From Candidatus Omnitrophota bacterium (GTDB lineage: Bacteria > Omnitrophota > Gorgyraeia > 2-01-FULL-45-10): a DNA stretch of 38,358 nt. Both the position numbers and the translations under genes were made by a program. The stretch's first letter is position 1, and every line of letters starts with the position of its first letter. This document shows, piece after piece, positions 7,462 through 17,259 of this stretch. Where the stretch lies: NCBI GenBank assembly GCA_020057115.1, contig JAGVGJ010000025.1:1-38358 (forward strand). The letters are read 5' to 3'. The notes beneath the pieces are model-generated. The model was not told the DNA's origin. It did not search any database and saw only the letters and a list, made by a program, of their open reading frames with translations.

Positions 7462-8685
7462 TTATACCTTCAATATGGAGTCGAACGTGCCGTACTGGTT
7501 CTGCTCCTTTTCGGAGTTCTGCGAGTCGATCATCCACTGACCGTCCACGACGAACTTATAGCGATATTTTCCAGGGGCAAGCGGTATGTTGGTGCTCCAT
7601 TTGCCGTCTTGCAGTTTAGCGAGCCTGCTCTCGCTCGATATCTTCCAGTTATTGAAATCGCCGACCACGTACACTTCTTTCGCGTCCGGCATGTTGACGA
7701 AGAACGGTCTCGCGCCCGCGTCAAGAGTCTCGGCCTTCGCCTCTTCCTTTGCGACGGCTATCTCTTTGATGCGGTTCTCTACCGCCAGCGAAGGAAGGAC
7801 GGCGTCCGTAGCTATCCTTTCTGCGGTATGCATGAATATGGCATTTTCCGGAGGTATCGAATCGATCGTCTTCTCGAGAGCTTTCTCCACGTCAGCCAGC
7901 GCTTCTTCGAACGCCGTATCGCCATCCAGCTGCAACAGCTCTTTTGCGAGCGCTATATGGTCCTTGGCGCCGTTCGAGTCCTTGTCGAGCTTTGTCACAG
8001 GCACGCCCGCCATCGCCGCGCGTTTTAAAGCGACATTGGTCCTTATGACGGTCTCCAGCATCTGCTCCCTGAAGAATGTCTTTATCTCATTGAGCATCGT
8101 CTGGGAATACTTCGTTCTCTTGTCGAATATAGTGGCAAGGGCCTTCACTCTGGGGGCATGGCTTATCTTAAGCTTTATCAGCTCAAGCATGCCCAGAAGC
8201 TTGCCAACGCCCATGAGCGAGAATGCGCTCATGTCTATGGGGACTATGACCGTATCCGCCGCCCTCAAAGCGTTAAATGTCAAAAACCCGAGGCTCGGAG
8301 GGCAGTCGATTATGACGTAATCATAGGTCAGCTTGTTCATGGATATGACGTTATAGAGCTTCGAGACGGCGTCTTCCCTGTCCTTCAATTCCTGTTCGAG
8401 GGTGCTTAGCAGGATGTTTGAAGGTATGAGGTCAAGATTCTGGGCTATCCCGACGATACAGTCATAGACCGTGCGTCTCTTCGCCGGATTTTCGGTGAGG
8501 ACATTATAGATCGATATATCCACCGTGTGGTTGGTCATGCCGAGACCGAAAGTGGCATGTGCCTGAGGATCAAGATCGATTATCAGGACTTTTTTTCCGA
8601 GAGCCGCAAGCGCTCCGGAAAGGTTAATGGCCGTCGTAGTCTTAGCACATCCGCCCTTCTGATTCGAAATCGATATCGTCTTCAT
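7462..8685 (-). CDS. ParA/MinD-type ATPase with C-terminal glycogen-binding (AMPK/CBM48-like) domain
   Basis: A 407-residue two-domain protein. Residues 1 to about 260 are a ParA ATPase: deviant Walker A QKGGCAKTTT (signature Lys10, catalytic Lys15), IIDLDPQAHATFG, and the Walker B region YVIIDCPPSLG. Such ATPases position plasmids, chromosomes or protein cargos on the nucleoid or membrane. After a helical, charged linker (about 260-320), residues 325-407 form an E-set domain of the AMPK glycogen-binding/CBM48 type. It contains VYVVGDFNNW (Trp347), KWSTNIPLAPGKYRYKFVVDG (Trp363) and a further Trp384, which are the usual sugar-stacking positions. A strong AAAGGAG precedes ATG 8685. No ParB or parS-like site is adjacent. 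The fusion suggests a ParA that recognises glycogen or another alpha-glucan; this is inference. Confidence 0.93.
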   Translation of the reverse strand: MKTISISNQKGGCAKTTTAINLSGALAALGKKVLIIDLDPQAHATFGLGMTNHTVDISIYNVLTENPAKRRTVYDCIVGIAQNLDLIPSNILLSTLEQELKDREDAVSKLYNVISMNKLTYDYVIIDCPPSLGFLTFNALRAADTVIVPIDMSAFSLMGVGKLLGMLELIKLKISHAPRVKALATIFDKRTKYSQTMLNEIKTFFREQMLETVIRTNVALKRAAMAGVPVTKLDKDSNGAKDHIALAKELLQLDGDTAFEEALADVEKALEKTIDSIPPENAIFMHTAERIATDAVLPSLAVENRIKEIAVAKEEAKAETLDAGARPFFVNMPDAKEVYVVGDFNNWKISSESRLAKLQDGKWSTNIPLAPGKYRYKFVVDGQWMIDSQNSEKEQNQYGTFDSILKV

Positions 8686-8726
8686 CTATCGCTCTCCTTT
8701 TTTTGATATTGTTCGATCTCGCAATA

Positions 8727-8754
8727 AGTATACACTACTTTTTACAATTATAAA
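8727..8754 (-). promoter_or_regulatory. possible parA promoter
   Basis: Minus strand: TTTATA (8754-8749), 16-base spacer, TATACT (8732-8727), overlapping the end of purQ. Moderate match only. It would allow parA to be expressed separately from the purine operon. Confidence 0.35.
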
Positions 8755-9557
8755 TATTTTTTCGCGAAACTGACTCCGCTCTGGAATATTGCCAGCCCAT
8801 CCCCCGAACCGTCCTTATTGCTTCTGGTCCAGCTCGGGTGCTGGATCCTTGCCACATGCCTTTCGGGATGCGGCATCAAGCCGAATATCCTGCCCGTAGG
8901 ATCGCATATTCCGGCTATCGCTTCTACAGAGCCATTGGGGTTGTGCGGATACCCCTTCCTCCTTCCGTTTTCGTCGACATACTCGAATACGATAAGGCCG
9001 CTCTTCTTAAGCTGCCTTAATACTTTATCAGTTCTTGGTATGAATTTACCCTCGCCATGAGCCACTGGAAGTTTCATCACTCCGTTAATGCCCTTTGTCC
9101 ACACGCATTTGTCTTTCCTGGACCCTGGCCCCTGGCCCCTTGACCCTTTCTTCAGATACACCCAACGATCCTCGAATTTTGCCGAGTCATTCAGCGTGAG
9201 CGTCGCCTCTATCTCCTGGAAATCCCCGGATAGGTTTGGCAGTAACCCTGCCTTTACAAGCACCTGGAAGCCATTGCATATGCCGATGATCAGCTTGCCG
9301 TCCCGGATAAATCTTTCCAGATCCTGCTCGAGTTTATATTTAAGCTCATTGGCGAGGATCTTGCCGCTAGCTATGTCATCCCCATAGGTGAATCCGCCGG
9401 GGATGGCAAGTATATGATAGTCATTCATGTTCTTGTCGCCGCGGACGAGCTGATTTATATGGACGAGCTCCGTCTCGGCGCCGGCGAGATGGAATGCGAA
9501 TGCTGTCTCCCTGTCGCAGTTCGTTCCCGCCGTTCGTATGACAATTACTTTGACCAT
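8748..9557 (-). CDS. purQ: phosphoribosylformylglycinamidine synthase, glutaminase subunit PurQ
   Basis: Class I glutamine amidotransferase subunit that supplies ammonia to PurL in the fourth step of purine synthesis. The 269 residues contain GTNCDRETAFAF near the N terminus, IPGGFTYGDDIASG, the nucleophile elbow GICNGFQ (Cys94), and the His-Glu pair in GLMPHPERH. About residues 145-155 (GSRGQGPGSRK) are encoded by a 7-bp tandem repeat and look like an insertion tolerated in a surface loop. The gene begins one base after the purSL stop (TAG-A-ATG spacing) and carries an AAGGA upstream. It ends the carB2-purF-guaA-purSL-purQ operon. Confidence 0.97.
   Translation of the reverse strand: MVKVIVIRTAGTNCDRETAFAFHLAGAETELVHINQLVRGDKNMNDYHILAIPGGFTYGDDIASGKILANELKYKLEQDLERFIRDGKLIIGICNGFQVLVKAGLLPNLSGDFQEIEATLTLNDSAKFEDRWVYLKKGSRGQGPGSRKDKCVWTKGINGVMKLPVAHGEGKFIPRTDKVLRQLKKSGLIVFEYVDENGRRKGYPHNPNGSVEAIAGICDPTGRIFGLMPHPERHVARIQHPSWTRSNKDGSGDGLAIFQSGVSFAKKYL
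9119..9146 (-). repeat. heptamer repeat inside purQ
   Basis: Plus-strand units TGGACCC, TGGCCCC, TGGCCCC, TTGACCC. Same family as the arrays at 5870-5897 and 32000-32038, here read in frame as Gly/Gln/Pro/Ser/Arg-rich residues of PurQ. Confidence 0.75.
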
Positions 9558-9558
9558 T

Positions 9559-12417
9559 CTACATATCCTTGAAAGGCCTTTTCCACGCGGCCTTAAGTTT
9601 ATCTATGTCGGTTGAAATTATCTCTCTTCCGCCTCCGCCGCGCACGCTGAAAGTCCGGCCAGGTGTCACTTTTCCGAGCTTCCATACCGGCACGCCCCTC
9701 ATCGCCGCAAGGAACTTCTTCTCATCTTTTACCTCTGCCACGAAGCGCGAATTAGATTCTGAGAATAACAACACATGGTCCCTCAGGCATTCCTGGTCTT
9801 CCGGTATCGGGGCCTTGAGCGCTATATCCATGCCGAGGTCTCCTGCGAAAGCCATCTCCGCTAAAGCAACAGCCATGCCGCCGTCGGAACAATCATGGCA
9901 TGATGCAATGATCCCCTTCTCGATAGTCTTATTCAGCGCCTTCATAAGGCTTTTAGCGTATAGAGGGTCTACTTTCGGTATGGAATTACCCGTGTATCCA
10001 AGCATCTTGTAATATTGCGATCCGCCCATCTCATCGCGCGTGAGGCCTATAAGATAAATAGCATTTCCGGCTTTCTTCGCGTCCATGGTGACGGCTTTAG
10101 CAGTGTCATCCATTACGGTTATGCAAGATATGAGAAGCGTCGGAGGTATGGATATGGTCTTGTGGCCCATGGCATATTCATTGTTGAGGCTGTCTTTCCC
10201 TGATATGAATGGGACGCCGTAAACCTTTGCCATATCATAACAGGCTTGCGATGCCCGAACCAGCCCGCCTAGCCTGTCAGGCTTATTGCAATTGCCCCAG
10301 CAGAAGTTGTCCAATATCGCGGCCTTCTCGATATTGCCGCCCACAGCTGTCACTTGCCGCAATGCTTCGTCTATGGAGCTTGCAGCCATCCAGTATGGGT
10401 CGATCTTTCCATAGTCGATATTTATGCCGCAGGAGAGTATTATGCCTTTCTTTGAATCCAGGCGCGGCCTTGTTATGCAGGCGTCGCCCGGGCCATCCTC
10501 GTGTTTTCCCTGAAGAGGCTTCAACACGCTGCCACCCTGCACTTCATGGTCGTATTGCCTTATGATCCACTCTTTGGAAGCCACGTTCGGCATGGACATC
10601 AGGTTTAATAAGTCTTTGGCATAGTCTTTCTTTTCCCGTATCCTCGGTTCCTTGAAGACCGGTTTCTTCCAGACAGCCTTCCGTTTTACGTTAGGGACGC
10701 CGTCATGGATGAATTTCATGGCCATGTCACAGACGAGATCGCCTTCGTAGAACAGTCTTAAGTGCTTATCTCCGGTGAAGCGGCCTATTACGGTGGCTTC
10801 AACATTCTCATTCTCAAAGACGCTTTTAAGCTTCCCGATCTTTTTAGGATCTACCGAGATGACCATCCGCTCCTGGGCTTCGGATATCCATATCTCGTCA
10901 TGTCTTAAGCCTTTATACTTGAGCGGCACTTTATCGAGATGGACCTCTGCGCCAAGCTCCTCACCCATCTCTCCTACGGCGCTAGAAAGTCCGCCGGCCC
11001 CGCAGTCCGTTATCGCTGTATATAACCCGAGGTCGCGCGCCTGCAGTATGGTGTCCGTGACCTTCTTTTCCTGGATGGGGTTGCCTATCTGGACGCACGA
11101 ACCCGATACTGTCTCCGATTCGTGGGTAAGCTCGCCTGATGAGAATGTCGCGCCGTGTATGCCGTCCCGCCCCGTCCTTCCGCCGACAACGACCACTAGA
11201 TCGCCTTTATTGGCTTTCTTGAATGCCGTGTTCTTCGGCAGTATGCCGACATTGCCGCAGAATACGAGCGGATTTCCTACGAAGTCCTCGTCGAACAGGA
11301 CCGCGCCGTTCGATGTAGGTATGCCCATGCGGTTGCCGTAATCCCTGACCCCCGCTACAACGCCCTTCATGATCCTCTTGGGATGTATGGCGCCTTTCGG
11401 CAGCCTGTTGTATGGGTGGTCAGGCAGGCCGAAACAAAATACGTCGGTATTGATGATCGGTTTCGCGCCCATCCCGGTCCCGAGAGGGTCCCTTATGACT
11501 CCGCCGATACCTGTGCCGGCGCCTCCGTAAGGTTCGAGGGCCGACGGGTGGTTATGCGTTTCCACTTTAAAGCAGACATCGTATTTGTCGTCAAAACGGA
11601 TTATTCCGGAATTGTCCTTGAATACTGAGACGCACCAAGGCTTGGCTAACTCCTTCGTCGCTTTCATGACCGTGTTCTTTAAGAGGTTGTCTATGATCTT
11701 GCCATCGTATTCGATAAGCCCGCGGAATGTCTTGTGCTTGCAGTGCTCCGACCATGTCTGGGCTATCGTCTCAAGCTCGCAGTCGGTCGGGTTCCTCCCG
11801 AGCTTTTTGAAATATTGTTTTACGGCGCGCATCTCGTCGAGGCTCATGAACAGCTGGCCTTCTTTTGATATGCGCTCCAGCGCTTTATTGCTTGCGTTGA
11901 TGATATTGAAGTGGTTCAGCTGGAATTTGTACGGCGGAGGCTCTGGGGCTATGCCCGATTTTCCCGTGACGAGGTGCTGTATGACCTTATTGTACAGGAT
12001 CTTTTCGGCTATTGAGCGTATCTCGCCGTGCGAGAGGCTCCCCTTTATGAGGTATTTCTTCGCGGTCCTTACGGTGCGGATGCCTTCGACGCCAAGATCC
12101 AATATGGCTTTTAGGGCGCTATCCTCGACAGGGTCCATCACGCCAGGATTATAAGCCACCTCGACAGCCTTATAACATTTTTCGTCGGATACATTACCGT
12201 CATAGCTGTAATCCTGAGTGACCGGATCGATCAGGAGGTTTTCGCAGATATCCTTTATGTTGCGATCTTCCAGGTCGCCTTCTAATAGATAGACCTGGAC
12301 ATACTTGACTTCTTTTACTTTCTTGCCAAGGCCGAGATCATGGATATCCTTCTTTACGCTCTGGCCCATAGCGTCGTAAAATCCGGCCTTCTCTTTTACT
12401 TCAACTCTCCAGATCAT
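9559..12417 (-). CDS. purL: phosphoribosylformylglycinamidine synthase PurSL (fused PurS and PurL)
   Basis: ATP-dependent amination of FGAR to FGAM, step four of purine synthesis. The 952 residues are longer than a small PurL (about 720-750). The extra N-terminal portion looks like two PurS-type beta-alpha-beta units (about 1-80 and 85-165, both with a VEV...Y.PGV/KAGF..DP-like opening and a closing strand with YLIKG/YLLEG). The PurL part starts near 190 with TIAQTWSEHCKHKTF (Trp222, the family signature). It continues with KVETHNHPSA, GGVIRDPLGTGMGAKP, GGRTGRDGIHGATFSS and SCHDCSDGGMAVALAE. It has no C-terminal glutaminase, which is supplied by separate PurQ one base downstream. A GGGAG Shine-Dalgarno precedes the start. 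The start lies one base after the guaA stop. Confidence 0.96.
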   Translation of the reverse strand: MIWRVEVKEKAGFYDAMGQSVKKDIHDLGLGKKVKEVKYVQVYLLEGDLEDRNIKDICENLLIDPVTQDYSYDGNVSDEKCYKAVEVAYNPGVMDPVEDSALKAILDLGVEGIRTVRTAKKYLIKGSLSHGEIRSIAEKILYNKVIQHLVTGKSGIAPEPPPYKFQLNHFNIINASNKALERISKEGQLFMSLDEMRAVKQYFKKLGRNPTDCELETIAQTWSEHCKHKTFRGLIEYDGKIIDNLLKNTVMKATKELAKPWCVSVFKDNSGIIRFDDKYDVCFKVETHNHPSALEPYGGAGTGIGGVIRDPLGTGMGAKPIINTDVFCFGLPDHPYNRLPKGAIHPKRIMKGVVAGVRDYGNRMGIPTSNGAVLFDEDFVGNPLVFCGNVGILPKNTAFKKANKGDLVVVVGGRTGRDGIHGATFSSGELTHESETVSGSCVQIGNPIQEKKVTDTILQARDLGLYTAITDCGAGGLSSAVGEMGEELGAEVHLDKVPLKYKGLRHDEIWISEAQERMVISVDPKKIGKLKSVFENENVEATVIGRFTGDKHLRLFYEGDLVCDMAMKFIHDGVPNVKRKAVWKKPVFKEPRIREKKDYAKDLLNLMSMPNVASKEWIIRQYDHEVQGGSVLKPLQGKHEDGPGDACITRPRLDSKKGIILSCGINIDYGKIDPYWMAASSIDEALRQVTAVGGNIEKAAILDNFCWGNCNKPDRLGGLVRASQACYDMAKVYGVPFISGKDSLNNEYAMGHKTISIPPTLLISCITVMDDTAKAVTMDAKKAGNAIYLIGLTRDEMGGSQYYKMLGYTGNSIPKVDPLYAKSLMKALNKTIEKGIIASCHDCSDGGMAVALAEMAFAGDLGMDIALKAPIPEDQECLRDHVLLFSESNSRFVAEVKDEKKFLAAMRGVPVWKLGKVTPGRTFSVRGGGGREIISTDIDKLKAAWKRPFKDM

Positions 12418-12418
12418 C

Positions 12419-13960
12419 CTACTCCCATTCGATGGTCGACGGCGGCTTGGAGCTTATGTCGTAAGCCACGCGGTTCACGCCCTTGACCTCGTTTATTATC
12501 CTGTTCGATACTTTACCCAGGACATCATACGGTATCCTGGCCCAGTCGGCAGTCATGCCGTCAACGCTTGTGACAGCCCTTATCGCGACGACATTCTCGT
12601 ATGTCCTTTCGTCGCCCATTACGCCGACCGACTTTATGGGCAGAAGCACAGCGAACGCCTGCCATATCTTATCGTAAAGATTTTCTTTGTGCAGTGTTTG
12701 TATGAAGCGGTCATCGACCTCTCTTAATATGTCGCACCTGTCTTTTGTGATATCTCCCAGGATCCTCACCGCAAGTCCGGGCCCGGGGAAAGGATGCCTG
12801 CCCAGGACCTCCTGAGGTATGTCCAGCTCTTTTCCCACCCGCCTTACCTCGTCTTTAAAGAGATATTTTAACGGTTCTATCAGCTTTAAGTTCATCTTCT
12901 TCGGCAGTCCGCCGACATTGTGGTGCGTCTTGATCGTGGCGCTCGGACCGCCGAATGCCGAGCGTGATTCTATGAGATCCGGATAGAGCGTGCCCTGAGC
13001 CAGGAACTTCACGTTGCCTATCTTCTTGGCCTCCCTGTCGAAGACCTTTATGAAGGTGCGTCCTATGATCTTTCTCTTTTTCTCAGGTTCGGTTACGCCT
13101 TTAAGCGCTTTCAGGAATTCTTCCGATGCGTCGATACAGCGCAGGTTTATCTTGAAATGCTTCTGGAATATTTCTCGGACGACCTTTGCCTCGTTCTTTC
13201 TCAAAAGGCCGTTATCGACGAATATGCAGGCCAGCCTGTGGCCGATAGCTTTATGTATCAGCACTGCGGCTACCGATGAATCCACGCCTCCGGACAGCCC
13301 GAGGACGACCTTGTCCCGCCCCGCGGTCATCCTTATCTCGTTAATGGTATCCTTGATGAATGATTTCATCGACCAGTCGCCGCGCGCCCTGCAGATGCCT
13401 TTTACGAAATTCTTCAGTATCGCCTTGCCGTGGCGCGTATGGGCGACCTCGGGATGGAACTGGACGCCGAAAAGTTTTCTTTCGAAATTCGCGAATGAAG
13501 CTATGGCAGTGTTGTGCGACATCGCAAGCCTCGTAAAGCCCTTAGGCATCTTCTTTACCTTATCCCCGTGGCTCATCCATGTCACGCTGTCCTTCGGGAC
13601 GCCTTTATAAAGCATGTCATGGTTTAATACTGTGAGCGTCGCGCGTCCGTATTCTCTTGAGGGCGCATGCTCGACTGTCCCGCCGAGCGTCTTTGCCATG
13701 AGCTGCATGCCGTAACAGATGCCTAGGACCGGTATGCCGAGAGATAAAAGCCTCGGATCGCAGGTAGGCGCGCCCTTTTGGTATACGCTCGCAGGCCCGC
13801 CGGACAATATTATGCCTTTTACTTCAGAGAGGTCTATTGAATCGGCGGATATGGTCGGCGGGACTATCTCGCAGAATACATTCTCTTCGCGCACTTTTCG
13901 CGCTATAAGCTGGTTGTACTGGCTTCCAAAATCTATTATGAGTATGCTCTCTTTGCTCAT
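12419..13960 (-). CDS. guaA: GMP synthase (glutamine-hydrolysing)
   Basis: Converts XMP to GMP with glutamine and ATP, in the cytoplasm. The 513 residues have the standard order. First is a glutaminase domain with [24 protein letters not shown] (Cys82) and QFHPEVAHT. Then an ATP pyrophosphatase domain with the PP-loop [11 protein letters not shown] (Ser223 onward), and a C-terminal dimerisation domain ending [10 protein letters not shown], the family terminus. The reading frame could start at 13981, but ATG 13960 matches the family N terminus, has a GGGGA upstream, and overlaps the purF stop as ATGA, a sign of translational coupling. Confidence 0.97.
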   Translation of the reverse strand: MSKESILIIDFGSQYNQLIARKVREENVFCEIVPPTISADSIDLSEVKGIILSGGPASVYQKGAPTCDPRLLSLGIPVLGICYGMQLMAKTLGGTVEHAPSREYGRATLTVLNHDMLYKGVPKDSVTWMSHGDKVKKMPKGFTRLAMSHNTAIASFANFERKLFGVQFHPEVAHTRHGKAILKNFVKGICRARGDWSMKSFIKDTINEIRMTAGRDKVVLGLSGGVDSSVAAVLIHKAIGHRLACIFVDNGLLRKNEAKVVREIFQKHFKINLRCIDASEEFLKALKGVTEPEKKRKIIGRTFIKVFDREAKKIGNVKFLAQGTLYPDLIESRSAFGGPSATIKTHHNVGGLPKKMNLKLIEPLKYLFKDEVRRVGKELDIPQEVLGRHPFPGPGLAVRILGDITKDRCDILREVDDRFIQTLHKENLYDKIWQAFAVLLPIKSVGVMGDERTYENVVAIRAVTSVDGMTADWARIPYDVLGKVSNRIINEVKGVNRVAYDISSKPPSTIEWE

Positions 13961-15360
13961 TTTTTTATCCCCATGCAGCATTTCTTCTCTAGGGCCTTCT
14001 TTGAAGGTGGCTTACATATCTTTGTCGGGTAATTCCCGGTAAAGCAGGCCGTGCAGAACTCTTCTTTAGGCAAGAGCATCGAGTTCAGCATTCCGTCGAG
14101 GCTTAAATATTCAAGGCTGTCGACGCCTATGTAATTTTTTATCTCTTCGACGCTATACCTGGCCGCTATGAGCTCCTTCTTCGTCGGGAAGTCTATTCCG
14201 TAGAAACAAGGCGATATGAGCGGCGGGCAGCTTACGCGCATGTGTATCTCTTTTACGCCGGCGCTCCTGAGCGTCCTTACCCTGCCCTTCGACGTAGTCC
14301 CTCTCACTATGGAGTCCTCGACTATGACTACGCGTTTTCCTTTTAAGACGTCGGTAATTGGATTAAGTTTGATCTTGACCTTGAAATCCCTTATGAGCTG
14401 GCTCGGCTGTATGAATGTCCTTCCGATATAATGGTTCCTGACGAGCGCCATCTCGAAAGGCAATTTCGACTCTTCGGCATATCCGAGCGCGGCATAAGTC
14501 CCTGAATCCGGCACAGGCAATACCATGTCGGCCTCTACGGGATATTCCCTTGCGAGAGCTTTGCCAAGATTCTTTCTCGAAAGATACACGCTCTTCGTGA
14601 ATATATTTGAATCAGGCCTCGAGAAGTATATATATTCGAATATGCAGAATGCGTGCTTCTTCGCTTCCGGCTGCTTGAGGGATGTTAAGCCGTTCTGGTC
14701 GATCACGACCGTCTCGCCCGGCTCGACATCTCTTACATATGTAGCCTGGAGTATGTCTAGCGCGCATGTTTCGCTTGCCACTACATAGGCGTCTCCGAGC
14801 TTTCCTATGCAGAGCGGCCGGAAGCCTTGAGCATCGCGCATGGCATATATCTTGTCGTTTATCATGAGGACGAATGAAAATGCGCCCTCAAGCTTCGCGC
14901 TTAAAGGCACGATCTTGCCGACATAGTCATTCTTGTGGTCCCTTACGAGGAAGTGGACTATCAATTCTGAATCCATGGTGGTCTGGAGTATCGAGCCTGA
15001 ATCCTCGAGCTCATTCCTCAGCTCGACGGAATTGGTGAGATTGCCATTATGCGCTACAGCTATGAATCCTCTTTTATGGTTTACCAGGAGCGGCTGGACA
15101 TTCTTTACGGTGCTGGAACCTGTCGTCGAATACCTGACATGGCCTATCGCCATCGGGCCTTTCAGTTTCTTTAAATTGGCCTCATTGAACACATCCCCGA
15201 CCTTGCCCATTCCCTTGTGCTGATGGACCTTCTTGCCGTCGAAACTTACTATGCCGGTCGATTCCTCGCCCCGGTGCTGGAGCGCGTATAGCGCAAGGTA
15301 TGCTAGCTGAGCAGCGTTCTTATGGCCGTATATACCTACTACACCGCAATATTCTTTCAC
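13957..15360 (-). CDS. purF: amidophosphoribosyltransferase
   Basis: First committed step of purine synthesis: PRPP plus glutamine to phosphoribosylamine. N-terminal-nucleophile glutaminase: a short propeptide precedes CGVVGIYGH, whose Cys should become residue 1 after processing. Then come [13 protein letters not shown] and a phosphoribosyltransferase domain with the PRPP loop [16 protein letters not shown]. The mature Cys and conserved C-terminal cysteines (CTACFTG, CC near the end) suggest the B. subtilis-type enzyme with an Fe-S cluster; this is inference. Two in-frame GTG starts exist, 15366 and 15360. The second is preferred because GAGGGGA lies six bases upstream, giving a four-residue propeptide MKEY. 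The gene begins 12 bases after the carB2 stop. Confidence 0.96.
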   Translation of the reverse strand: MKEYCGVVGIYGHKNAAQLAYLALYALQHRGEESTGIVSFDGKKVHQHKGMGKVGDVFNEANLKKLKGPMAIGHVRYSTTGSSTVKNVQPLLVNHKRGFIAVAHNGNLTNSVELRNELEDSGSILQTTMDSELIVHFLVRDHKNDYVGKIVPLSAKLEGAFSFVLMINDKIYAMRDAQGFRPLCIGKLGDAYVVASETCALDILQATYVRDVEPGETVVIDQNGLTSLKQPEAKKHAFCIFEYIYFSRPDSNIFTKSVYLSRKNLGKALAREYPVEADMVLPVPDSGTYAALGYAEESKLPFEMALVRNHYIGRTFIQPSQLIRDFKVKIKLNPITDVLKGKRVVIVEDSIVRGTTSKGRVRTLRSAGVKEIHMRVSCPPLISPCFYGIDFPTKKELIAARYSVEEIKNYIGVDSLEYLSLDGMLNSMLLPKEEFCTACFTGNYPTKICKPPSKKALEKKCCMGIKK

Positions 15361-15372
15361 AACCACTCCCCT

Positions 15373-16971
<1,599 letters not shown>

Positions 16972-16990
16972 CGTATTTTCCGTATTAAAT

Positions 16991-17025
16991 AGAAAAGGCC
17001 AGCAGAGACGACAGTCCCTCTGGCC
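16991..17025 (-). terminator. leader terminator (putative attenuator) before carB2
   Basis: Minus-strand RNA forms GGCCAG/CTGGCC (17025-17020 with 17002-16997) continued by GGGAC/GTCTC with one G-U pair and a four-base loop, then UUUUCU. It stands 20 bases before the carB2 start and downstream of the promoter at 17195-17167, so it can only act as premature termination in the leader. Confidence 0.65.
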
Positions 17026-17051
17026 ACTTCTTTGTGGGTTGCATAATACAG

Positions 17052-17123
17052 CTACTCGCTGTCCGGCTTATACTCCCCTTTGTTATAAACATTAAATATT
17101 TCCGAAACAAATGCGTTTAACAT
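17052..17123 (-). CDS. predicted 23-residue leader peptide of the carB2-pur operon
   Basis: ATG 17123 is preceded by two good Shine-Dalgarno candidates (AAGGAG and GGAGAG) and opens 24 codons ending in TAG, 27 bases before the terminator hairpin. The peptide starts MLNAFVSEIFNVYNKG and ends in PDSE. It is not rich in one amino acid, so a classical amino-acid attenuator is not obvious. It lies about 37 bases from the predicted transcription start. Function unknown; a ribosome-coupled control of the downstream terminator is inferred. Confidence 0.5.
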   Translation of the reverse strand: MLNAFVSEIFNVYNKGEYKPDSE

Positions 17124-17166
17124 CTCTCCACACTCCTTGGAATGTGCGTTTTCTTCATCAAGCCGA

Positions 17167-17195
17167 ATTGTAGCACGGCCTATATGATGTGTCAA
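17167..17195 (-). promoter_or_regulatory. strong promoter for carB2-purF-guaA-purSL-purQ
   Basis: Minus strand: TTGACA (17195-17190), 17-base spacer, TACAAT (17172-17167). Predicted start near 17160, leaving a leader of about 190 bases that contains the leader peptide and terminator. Just upstream (17205-17240), an AT-rich ATACTA/TAGTAT hairpin follows the giant gene and may help terminate it. Confidence 0.8.
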
Positions 17196-17259
17196 GGGGA
17201 ATTAGCAAAATATTATACTATTAGTAGTATATATGGCGGGGTGGAACAACTAGTGCCTT

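Noticed and set aside
17000-17030. Resemblance of GGCCAGAGGGACU to a PyrR binding loop in the carB2 leader
   Set aside because: Only part of the consensus loop fits and the required upper stem is not formed; the bases are explained by the terminator stem.
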